Below are positions 32,884-39,605 of a stretch of DNA of 39,605 nt, piece after piece. The notes under the pieces were generated by a model that saw only the letters and a list, made by a program, of their open reading frames with translations, had not been told where the DNA came from and did not search any database. The position numbers and the translations under genes are program-made. Origin of the DNA: an uncultured Rhodospirillales bacterium (GTDB lineage Bacteria; Pseudomonadota; Alphaproteobacteria; Acetobacterales; Acetobacteraceae); NCBI GenBank assembly GCA_903893975.1, contig CAITOL010000155.1, forward strand, positions 1 through 39,605, in the 5' to 3' direction. Position 1 is the stretch's first letter; every line of letters starts with the position of its first letter.

Positions 32884-34341
32884 CTATTCGTGGATCTGCA
32901 CGTATTCAAAATCCCCGGGCTTGCCATCAATCCCGGCTTTCGGCGGCGCGATCCAGGAGGCGTAGTCCCCTGCCCCGTGCACGGGCTGCATCAGGCCGGT
33001 GATATAGGCCGCGTCGTCTGGTGTGGGCAGGAAGGTGTCCACCCGCGCCACCCACTCGGCTTCGGACAAAATCTGCCCGGTCGGGTCGGCCTTGATGCTG
33101 GCGAATTCGCCGATGCGGCGGTTATGCGCCTGATGCGGCAAAGTGAGTTTGAAGGCGATGCCGGCTTTTTCGATCACCTTGTTCCAGCGGCCGACGCCGC
33201 CGGCGGCATCGGTGATGAAATCGTCGCGCAGGCGCATGTTCAACGCCGACAAGGCCGGCACGTGCTGTTCGACGAATTGCCCGTCGATGCAGCGCAGCAC
33301 CGGGTAGGTGCTGTCCAGCAATGCGTGGTCATCGGTCAGCTTGTCTTCGCGGAAGCGGCCTTTGATGCCGGCATTGAAGGCGTTGGCGGCATTGGTGGAA
33401 ATTTCGTTGCCGAACAAATCCAACGTCAACGGGTAGTGCATGTTGATCTTGCGCTGGATGGTCGGCAGGTCGATCACGCCCAGCGCGCGGATCTGCGCCG
33501 TGGCAGTGGGGTCGGTGATGCCGGCCTTGTTCATGGCGTCGCAGGTGCGTTCGACGATGCGGGACACGCCGGTTTCGCCCACGAACATGTGATGCGCTTC
33601 TTCGGTCAGCATGAAGCGGCAGGTGCGGCTGAGCGGGTCGAAGCCGGATTGCGCCAGGGCTTCCAGCTGCATCTTGCCGTCGCGGTCGGTGAAGTAGGTG
33701 AACATGAAGAAGCTGAGCCAGTCCGGCGTGCGTTCGTTGAACGCGCCGAGCATGCGCGGATTATCCTCGTGGCCGGAGCGACGGTTGAGCAACTCCTCCG
33801 CTTCTTCCCGCCCTTGGGTGCCGAAATATTTCTGCAGCAGATAGACCATCGCCCAGAGATGGCGGCCTTCTTCGACATTGACCTGAAACAGGTTACGCAG
33901 GTCATACAACGATGGCGCGGTGGCGCCGAGGTGGCGCTGCTGTTCCACGCTGGCCGGTTCCGTGTCGCCCTGAATGACCAGCAGGCGGCGCAGCATGGCG
34001 CGATATTCGCCGGGCACTTCCTGCCAGACCGGCTCGCCCTTATGTTTTCCAAACGGAATGGTGCGGTTGGGCACGGCTGGGGCGAGCAGGATGCCCCATT
34101 TATAGTCGGGCATTTTCACGAAGCCGAATTTCGCCCAGCCCTTCGGATCGACCGAGACGGCGGTGCGCAGATAGACCAGCGCCTCCTGAAAGCCCTCCGG
34201 GCCCATATCCTTCCACCAGTCGATATAGCCGGGGTGCCAAGTTTCCAGCGCCTTTTTCAGCCGTTCGTCGCCGTTCAGCCCGACATTGTTGGGGATCAGC
34301 CCGTCGTAATCGACGTCGACGCCCTGCATTCCGTCTGCCAT
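32884..34341 (-). CDS. boxB: Benzoyl-CoA 2,3-epoxidase oxygenase subunit BoxB
   Basis: This 485-residue di-iron oxygenase converts benzoyl-CoA plus oxygen to 2,3-epoxybenzoyl-CoA. The N-terminus reads DYDGLIPNNVGLNGDERLKKALE, of which the LIPNNVGL part is very typical of BoxB. The ferritin-like core holds acidic helices, and the iron-binding EExxH pattern appears as TEEAHHMFVGE near residue 245. A second Glu/His set is expected in the VNVEEGRHLWAM segment. It lies 14 bases after boxC and is followed by boxA on the same strand. The start at ATG 34341 follows GGAG at eight bases. No frameshift or missing motif is visible. Confidence 0.96.
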   Translation of the reverse strand: MADGMQGVDVDYDGLIPNNVGLNGDERLKKALETWHPGYIDWWKDMGPEGFQEALVYLRTAVSVDPKGWAKFGFVKMPDYKWGILLAPAVPNRTIPFGKHKGEPVWQEVPGEYRAMLRRLLVIQGDTEPASVEQQRHLGATAPSLYDLRNLFQVNVEEGRHLWAMVYLLQKYFGTQGREEAEELLNRRSGHEDNPRMLGAFNERTPDWLSFFMFTYFTDRDGKMQLEALAQSGFDPLSRTCRFMLTEEAHHMFVGETGVSRIVERTCDAMNKAGITDPTATAQIRALGVIDLPTIQRKINMHYPLTLDLFGNEISTNAANAFNAGIKGRFREDKLTDDHALLDSTYPVLRCIDGQFVEQHVPALSALNMRLRDDFITDAAGGVGRWNKVIEKAGIAFKLTLPHQAHNRRIGEFASIKADPTGQILSEAEWVARVDTFLPTPDDAAYITGLMQPVHGAGDYASWIAPPKAGIDGKPGDFEYVQIHE

Positions 34342-34355
34342 GTGCGCTGCTCCGC

Positions 34356-36005
34356 TTAAACCCGGTTTTGATCGTAAATTGGCTGAAGGCCGCTGCCGTA
34401 GCGCTTGAGCGCGCCATCTGGCCCGACCGCGTTCGGGCGCTGGAACACCCAGTTCTGCCAGGCGGTCAGGCGGCCGAAGATGCGGGTTTCCATCGTCTCC
34501 GGCCCGGCAAAGCGCAGATTGGCTTCCATGGCGGTGAGCGCGTCAGCAGAGAAGCTGGCGCGTTCCTCCAGCAGCATGCGCACCTCGCCATCCCAATCCA
34601 CATCGTCATAGGCGGCGGTGATCAGGCCGAGCTCATCCGCGGCCTCCGCCGACAAGGGGGTGCCGATCTGGGCCTGCGCGGCGGGGAGGCTTTCGGGTTC
34701 GCCGAGGAAGCGGGTTTGCAGCCGGGTCAGGCCGTTGGACATGGGATAGGCGCCGAAATTGAGCGGCGACAATGCCAATGTGGCGATCTGATTGTCCGCT
34801 CCGCGTTTGCCGGCGAACATCAAGGCGCGGTCGGCGGCGAAGACCAATTCGGCCAGGGTGCCGGCGAAGCAACTGCCGGGTTCGACCAGCGTGATCAGGC
34901 TGCGGGAGGTCAGGTCCATCCGCTTCAGCACCCGCTTGAGGGCGTGGCGAATTTCCCGCACCAGCCAGTCCGCCTTATGCGTTTCCAGCAGCGCATCGGC
35001 CGCCACCACCGCGGCCGGATCGCCCTCGCTGCGGAAGACCAGCAGGCCGAGGTCGGGCTCGTTCAGGCGCAGATGCAGGATGGCGTCGTCCAGCTCGCGC
35101 GCCAGGGCCAGCGGCCAGAACGCCGCGCCTTCGGCGTGGATGCCGGCGATGTCGGCCGGCAATGCGCTTGGGCCGCGCAAGGTGACGGTGGCGCGGCGGG
35201 CCGGGCGGTCGTAGCTGAGCGCGACATGGGTGTAGCTGACGCCGTCAGCCACGAAGTGACGCGTCAGCTTGGTGAGCGCGATGCCGGTGGCATCGGTCGG
35301 GCGGTCCGAGGTTGCGGCCAGGGCGGCGGCGCGGGCGGCGACTTTGGCTTCCCACTGCGATGGCGGCACGATTTCATCCACCAGCCGCCAGGCGATGGCG
35401 CGCTTGCCGCGCATCCCCTCCTCCAGCGAGCAGAACACATCGGCGCGGTCGCGGCGCACCCGGCGCTTATCGGTCAGCCGCGTCAGCCCGCCCGTGCCCG
35501 GCAGCACCGCCAGCAGCGGGGTTTCCGGCAGGGCGACGGTGGAGCGGCGGTCGTCGATCAGCATGATGTGTTCGGCGGTCATGGCGATCTCATAGCCACC
35601 GCCGGCGCAGGCGCCGGAGACGGCGGCGAGGTAATGCTGGCCGGAATTTTCCGCCGAATCTTCAATGCCCATGCGGGTTTCGTTGGTGAATTTGCAGAAA
35701 TTCACCTTATGCCCGTGGCTCGCCCCGGCGAGCATGCGGATATTGGCGCCGGCGCAGAAGACGTTGTCTTTGCCTGAACGCAGCACCACCGTGCGCACGG
35801 TGGGGTGTTCAAAGCGCAGCCGCTGCACCGCGTCGGCCAGTTCGATGTCCACGCCGAGGTCGTAGGAATTGAGTTTCAGCTCATAGCCGGGGAAAAGCCC
35901 GCCGCCAGCGTCCACATCCATCACCAGATGCGCCACCGGGCCTTCGATCCGCAGCTTCCAGTGGCGATAGCGTGCCGGCTCGGTTTGGAAATCAATATGC
36001 GACAT
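34356..36005 (-). CDS. boxC: 2,3-epoxybenzoyl-CoA dihydrolase BoxC
   Basis: This 549-residue enzyme has two crotonase-like halves. It opens the ring of 2,3-epoxybenzoyl-CoA, giving 3,4-didehydroadipyl-CoA semialdehyde and formate. Family features are the start SHIDFQTEPARYRHWKL, the first-half segment RSGKDNVFCAGANIRMLAG, the loop AVSGACAGGGYEIAM and the LPGTGGLTRLTDKRRVRRDRADVFC block. The C-terminal AWQNWVFQRPNAVG is also typical. Length and motifs match BoxC. ATG 36005 follows GGGGAG at eight bases; an upstream ATG at 36038 gives residues unlike the family. It is the first box gene in the transcript and lies 73 bases downstream of the transporter gene. Confidence 0.96.
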   Translation of the reverse strand: MSHIDFQTEPARYRHWKLRIEGPVAHLVMDVDAGGGLFPGYELKLNSYDLGVDIELADAVQRLRFEHPTVRTVVLRSGKDNVFCAGANIRMLAGASHGHKVNFCKFTNETRMGIEDSAENSGQHYLAAVSGACAGGGYEIAMTAEHIMLIDDRRSTVALPETPLLAVLPGTGGLTRLTDKRRVRRDRADVFCSLEEGMRGKRAIAWRLVDEIVPPSQWEAKVAARAAALAATSDRPTDATGIALTKLTRHFVADGVSYTHVALSYDRPARRATVTLRGPSALPADIAGIHAEGAAFWPLALARELDDAILHLRLNEPDLGLLVFRSEGDPAAVVAADALLETHKADWLVREIRHALKRVLKRMDLTSRSLITLVEPGSCFAGTLAELVFAADRALMFAGKRGADNQIATLALSPLNFGAYPMSNGLTRLQTRFLGEPESLPAAQAQIGTPLSAEAADELGLITAAYDDVDWDGEVRMLLEERASFSADALTAMEANLRFAGPETMETRIFGRLTAWQNWVFQRPNAVGPDGALKRYGSGLQPIYDQNRV

Positions 36006-36078
36006 CACGACGTCTCCCCTTGCCTCGCGGCATAGCAAGTTTCAACCGCGAGGCAAGCGGAATATGGCGGTGGCCGGG

Positions 36079-37353
36079 CTAGTCGATGGCGCGGCCTTTG
36101 GTCTCTGGCAGAGCGAGCATGGCGCCGATGGTCAGGATGCTGGTGCCGACCACATACCAGGCCGGGGCGGCGGGGTTGCCGGTGGCCTGGATCAGCCAGG
36201 TGATGACGAATTGGGTGGTGCCGCCGAACAGCGAGACGCCGACGGCGTAGGCGATGGAGAAGCCGGTGGCGCGCGCGGCCGCTGGCAGCAATTCAGAGAT
36301 GATCACCAGCGAGGCGGCACCGCTGACCGCCGTGAGGATGGCGAGCATGGCGGAGACGCCGAGCAAGGTTCCCGCACCGGGGGCAGCGATCAACAGGCTG
36401 AACAGCGGCACGATCAACACCGCCGTGAGCACGCGCGGCCACAGCATGATGGACCGGCGGCCGAAGCGATCCGCCATCCAGCCGCCGATCAGCGCGAAGG
36501 CGAAGGTGCTGGCGCCGCCGACGAAGGTGGCGGACAGCGCGATGGAGGGCGGCAGCTTCAGCGCGGTGATGGCAAACGTGGTCATGTACTGGCCGACATA
36601 GGTGGAGACGGTGCCGCCGATCACGATCAGGGTGGCCAGCACCAGCAGGCGGCCCTGGCCGGCGAGGCGGCGCGGCGCGGCGCTGCCGGCCGGTGCGGCA
36701 TGCATCGTCTCCGGCATGGAACGGCGCAGGTAGAGCGCCACCGGCAATAGCGCGAGGCCGATGATAAAGGGAATGCGCCAGCCAAACGCCGTCATCTGAT
36801 CTTGCGACAGCAGCAACGATAGCAGCAGGCCGATCAAGCCGGCCACGGTCGCCGAGGCGCCCTGGCTGGCCAACTGCCACGACGAATAGAGCCCGCGCCG
36901 ATGCGGCGGGGCGATTTCGACCAGGAAGGCGGTGGCCGGGCCGACTTCGCCGCCCAGCGCCAGGCCCTGCACCAGCCGGCAGATCACCACTAGAACCGGG
37001 GCGGCCATGCCGATGGTGGCGTAGGATGGCACCAGCGCCAGGCCGAGCGTGCCGACGGTGATCAGCCCGATGGTGAGCAGCATCGCCGGTTTGCGGCCGG
37101 CGCGGTCGGCATAGGCGCCGATGAGAATGCCGCCGAGCGGGCGGAACAGGAAGCCGACGCCGAAGACCGCGATCGAGGTGAGCAACGACATAAATGGCGT
37201 GGGCAGCGGGAAGAAGGCCTTGCCGATATAGACGGCGAAGAAGGCGTAGGTGACGAAATCATAGAATTCGAGCGCATTGCCCGCGACCGTCGCGGCGACG
37301 ACGCCACGGGTGATTTGCGGGGGCGACGACGCTGCGGCGGGGCGATCTGACAT
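36079..37353 (-). CDS. MFS transporter of the metabolite:H+ symporter (MHS) type
   Basis: This 424-residue inner-membrane protein should have twelve helices. It has the MHS/citrate-proton symporter pattern: the N-terminal NALEFYDFVTYAFFAVYIGKAFFP, the loop motif GAYADRAGRKP and the second half GGWMADRFGRRS. The RLVQGLALGGEVGPATAFLVE segment is also characteristic. The family transports citrate, shikimate, alpha-ketoglutarate and aromatic acids among others. Its position upstream of boxC on the same strand suggests uptake of benzoate or a related acid, but the gap of 73 bases could also hold a promoter. ATG 37353 follows GGA at a short distance. Confidence 0.9.
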   Translation of the reverse strand: MSDRPAAASSPPQITRGVVAATVAGNALEFYDFVTYAFFAVYIGKAFFPLPTPFMSLLTSIAVFGVGFLFRPLGGILIGAYADRAGRKPAMLLTIGLITVGTLGLALVPSYATIGMAAPVLVVICRLVQGLALGGEVGPATAFLVEIAPPHRRGLYSSWQLASQGASATVAGLIGLLLSLLLSQDQMTAFGWRIPFIIGLALLPVALYLRRSMPETMHAAPAGSAAPRRLAGQGRLLVLATLIVIGGTVSTYVGQYMTTFAITALKLPPSIALSATFVGGASTFAFALIGGWMADRFGRRSIMLWPRVLTAVLIVPLFSLLIAAPGAGTLLGVSAMLAILTAVSGAASLVIISELLPAAARATGFSIAYAVGVSLFGGTTQFVITWLIQATGNPAAPAWYVVGTSILTIGAMLALPETKGRAID

Positions 37354-37382
37354 TTGGCTTCCTTCGGACTACGACCATGCGC

Positions 37383-37414
37383 CAGCACCGCGCCAGGTTG
37401 CCGGCGCGGTGCTG
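37383..37414. repeat. Inverted repeat (12-bp stem) between the RND and MHS genes
   Basis: The arms at 37383-37394 (AGCACCGCGCC core) and 37403-37414 pair perfectly around an 8-base loop. There is no T run, so it is not a standard intrinsic terminator. It lies upstream of the MHS gene start on the minus strand and downstream of the RND gene. Confidence 0.6.
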
Positions 37415-37437
37415 CTGACCAAAGTCCGAAGCGTATC

Positions 37438-37465
37438 AGCCGGGTTGCGCCGCAACAACCCGGCT
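37438..37465 (-). terminator. Possible transcription terminator hairpin after the RND gene
   Basis: A 10-bp perfect stem (AGCCGGGTTG at 37438-37447, CAACCCGGCT at 37456-37465) closes an 8-base loop starting ten bases after the RND stop codon. The position suits a terminator or a 3'-end stabiliser. The U tract of a classical intrinsic terminator is missing. Confidence 0.45.
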
Positions 37466-37474
37466 GGATCGGTG

Positions 37475-39605
37475 TTAGTCGGCGGTGGCGCCGCCCATTT
37501 TTTCCGCCAGGGTCGGCAGGCTGGTGCGGGCCTTCGGTGTGATCCAGGCCTGGAGCCGTTCCAGATACAGGTAGATCACCGGGGTGGTGTAAAGCGTCAG
37601 GATCTGGCTGAGTGCCAGCCCGCCAACCATGGCGAAACCGAGCGGGCGCCGCAGTTCGGACCCGGCGCCGTGGCCGAGCATCAACGGCAGGCCGCTGAAC
37701 AGCGCGGCCATCGTGGTCATCATAATCGGGCGGAAGCGCAGCAGGCAGGCCTGGCGGATGGCTTCCAGCGGTTCCATGCCTTCCATACGCTGGGCGTGCA
37801 CGGCGAAGTCCACCATCATGATGCCGTTCTTTTTCACGATGCCGATCAGCAGCAGCAGGCCGATCACGGCGATCAGCGACAGATCGTAGCCGAACCAGGT
37901 GAGCATGAGCAGCGCGCCCACCCCGGCCGAGGGGATGGTGGAGAGAATGGTGACCGGCAGGATGTAGCTTTCATACAGCACGCCGAGGATGATGTAGACG
38001 CTGATCAACGCGGCCAGCAGCAGATAGGGCATGGTGGAGAGCGAGGCCGCGAAGGCCTGCGCGGTGCCCTGGAAGGTGCCTTGCAGCGTGACCGGCGTGC
38101 CGGCGGCGATCATCGCGCGGTTCACCGCTTCCACCGCCTGCCCCAACGCCACGCCTTGGGCGAGGTTGAAGGACAGGGTGACGGCGGGGAACTGGCTTTG
38201 GTGGCTGATCGACAGCGGCGCGACGCGATTGGTATCCACCTTGACGAAGGTGGAGAGCGGCACGGCGACGCCGGTATTGGAGCGCACGAACAGCTTGTTC
38301 AGCACGTTCAGGTCGCCCTGCAATTCCGGCAGCACTTCCAGGATCAGCTTGTAGGTGTTGACCTGGGTGAAATACTGCGTGACCTGGCGTTGGCCGAGGG
38401 CGTCGAACAACGTGTCGTCGATTTGCTGGGTGGTGATGCCGAAGCGGGCCGCGGCGTCACGGTCTATGGTCAGGGTGGCGGTGGTGCCGCCGTTTTGCTG
38501 GTCGGTCGCGAGGTCGCGCAATTCGGGCAGAGTGCGCAGCTTGGCCAGCACTTTGGGCGCCCATTCATAGAGCTCCGCCGTGTCGGAATCCTGCAGCGTG
38601 TATTGATACTGCGTCTTGGACGCCCGGCCGCCGACGCGAATATCCGAGCCGGCTTGCAGGAAGAGCTGCGCGCCCTCGATCTTCGACAGCGGGCCGCGCA
38701 GGCGGGCGACGACTTGCTGGGCGGTGGCGTCGCGCTGGTCGAACGGCTTCAGCGAGATGAAGAAGCGGCCGTTGTTTTCGGTCTGGCCTTGCGCGCCCGG
38801 GCCGACGATGGAGGAATAGGCGGCGACCGCCGGGTCTTTGAGCAGCACGTCGCCCAACATCAGCTGGCGGCGCATCATCTCCTTGAACGAGATATCCTGC
38901 GCGCCTTCGGAAATGCCCATCAGGATGCCGTTATCCTGTTCGGGGAAGAAGCCCTTGGGCATGGTGACGCCGAGATAGACGGTGAGCGAAACCGTCGCCA
39001 CCCAGGAGAGCAGGGTGATGAAGCGGAAGCGCAGCGCGATATCGAGGGTGCGGCGATAGGCGCCGATCAGCAGGTCGAAGAAGCCTTCGACGATGCGGTA
39101 GAGAATGTTGTGACCGCCGACATGGTGGTGCAGGAAGCGCGAGCACATCATCGGCGTGAGCGTGAGCGAAACCACGGCGGAAACCACCACGGCGATGGAC
39201 ACGGTGACCGCGAATTCGCGGAACAGACGGCCGACAATGCCGCTCATCAACAGCAGCGGGATGAACACCGCGATCAGCGAGGCGCTGATGGAGATGATGG
39301 TGAAGCCGATTTCGCCCGCACCTTTGATCGCAGCGTCAAACGGGCGCTCCCCATCCTCGATATGGCGGAAGATGTTTTCCAGCATAACGATGGCATCATC
39401 AACCACGAAGCCGACGGCGATGGTCAGCGCCATCAGGGACAAATTATCCAGGCTGTAGTTGAGCAAATACATGATGGCAAAGGTGCCAACCAGCGCGATT
39501 GGCACCGTCACGCTCGGGATGACCGTGGCCCAGAAATTGCGCAGGAAGACAAAGATCACCATGACCACCAGGCCGACGGTGAGCACCAGCGTGAACTGTA
39601 CATCC
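37475..39605 (-). CDS. RND efflux transporter, MdtB/MdtC-like (5' end outside window)
   Basis: The visible 710 or so residues are the C-terminal two thirds of an RND inner-membrane pump. The frame stays open to the window edge (reading DVQFT before LVLTVGLVVMVIF), so the true start lies beyond it. The proton-relay helix carries the paired aspartates in VGFVVDDAIVMLENI. FIPLLLMSGIVGRLFREFA and the second-half GIVKKNGIMMVDFAV and RLRPIMMTT-like LRFRPIMMTTMAAL complete the HAE1 family pattern. The similarity is to MdtBC/MuxBC-type pumps, which export drugs, bile salts or metals with a periplasmic adaptor and TolC. The adaptor gene is expected upstream, outside the window. Confidence 0.93.
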   Translation of the reverse strand, partial: DVQFTLVLTVGLVVMVIFVFLRNFWATVIPSVTVPIALVGTFAIMYLLNYSLDNLSLMALTIAVGFVVDDAIVMLENIFRHIEDGERPFDAAIKGAGEIGFTIISISASLIAVFIPLLLMSGIVGRLFREFAVTVSIAVVVSAVVSLTLTPMMCSRFLHHHVGGHNILYRIVEGFFDLLIGAYRRTLDIALRFRFITLLSWVATVSLTVYLGVTMPKGFFPEQDNGILMGISEGAQDISFKEMMRRQLMLGDVLLKDPAVAAYSSIVGPGAQGQTENNGRFFISLKPFDQRDATAQQVVARLRGPLSKIEGAQLFLQAGSDIRVGGRASKTQYQYTLQDSDTAELYEWAPKVLAKLRTLPELRDLATDQQNGGTTATLTIDRDAAARFGITTQQIDDTLFDALGQRQVTQYFTQVNTYKLILEVLPELQGDLNVLNKLFVRSNTGVAVPLSTFVKVDTNRVAPLSISHQSQFPAVTLSFNLAQGVALGQAVEAVNRAMIAAGTPVTLQGTFQGTAQAFAASLSTMPYLLLAALISVYIILGVLYESYILPVTILSTIPSAGVGALLMLTWFGYDLSLIAVIGLLLLIGIVKKNGIMMVDFAVHAQRMEGMEPLEAIRQACLLRFRPIMMTTMAALFSGLPLMLGHGAGSELRRPLGFAMVGGLALSQILTLYTTPVIYLYLERLQAWITPKARTSLPTLAEKMGGATAD

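Noticed and set aside
1-39605. Insertion sequences, prophage, CRISPR arrays or tRNA genes
   Set aside because: No transposase, integrase or phage-like protein, no regularly spaced short repeats and no tRNA T-arm pattern was noticed. I could not run a covariance search.

Overview
The window is high-GC bacterial DNA (roughly two thirds G+C by eye), densely packed with genes that often overlap by 1-14 bases. Gene content and protein style (fused LivHM, long-form RibA, small cytosolic YkuD protein, cydDC, box-type benzoyl-CoA genes, MsrP) point to an alphaproteobacterium, most likely Rhodospirillales/Acetobacteraceae. That placement is inference, since there is no rRNA or other marker here. I saw no tRNA, rRNA, CRISPR array, transposase or phage gene.

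Layout. 1-3.4 kb: livHM-livG-livF ABC importer genes, preceded by a structured intergenic repeat. 3.4-9 kb: an OmpR-type response regulator that lacks its phosphoacceptor Asp, ribA, an L,D-transpeptidase, an HD hydrolase, a long unknown protein, a degenerate EAL protein and a DUF3253 protein. 9-16 kb: an SbmA/YddA-type ABC transporter, recQ and cydC-cydD. 16-19.3 kb: a four-gene forward run (crcB, a Tat-exported protein, an N-formylglutamate amidohydrolase-like gene, an M20 dipeptidase), closed by a second, complete copy of the repeat. 19.4-22 kb: msrP with a coupled two-helix membrane protein, and a PLP-dependent desulfhydrase/sulfo-lyase. 22-28.1 kb: a surface-polysaccharide block of galE, a frameshifted glycine-rich protein with a PEP-CTERM-like tail, and two glycosyltransferases. 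28.1-37.4 kb: an aromatic/acyl-CoA block with an enoyl-CoA hydratase divergent from a P450 plus a small membrane ORF, and then, on the minus strand, an MHS-family transporter, boxC, boxB, boxA and an FkbM methyltransferase. 37.5 kb to the end: an RND efflux pump gene cut by the window edge.

How the genes work together. The clearest pathway is aerobic benzoyl-CoA degradation. BoxA passes electrons to the di-iron epoxidase BoxB, and BoxC opens the ring of the epoxide. The MHS transporter just upstream on the same strand may bring in the acid substrate. The benzoate-CoA ligase and BoxD aldehyde dehydrogenase are not in the window. The galE/glycosyltransferase block and the PEP-CTERM-like protein fit a cell-surface or exopolysaccharide role.

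The points most worth a second look are: the two indel-free copies of a palindromic repeat whose substitutions largely preserve pairing; the response regulator with Ala in place of the phosphoacceptor Asp; the single-base frameshift in the PEP-CTERM-like gene; the small membrane ORF coupled to the P450, which looks like an internally deleted DUF2339 protein; and the unusual MsrP partner.
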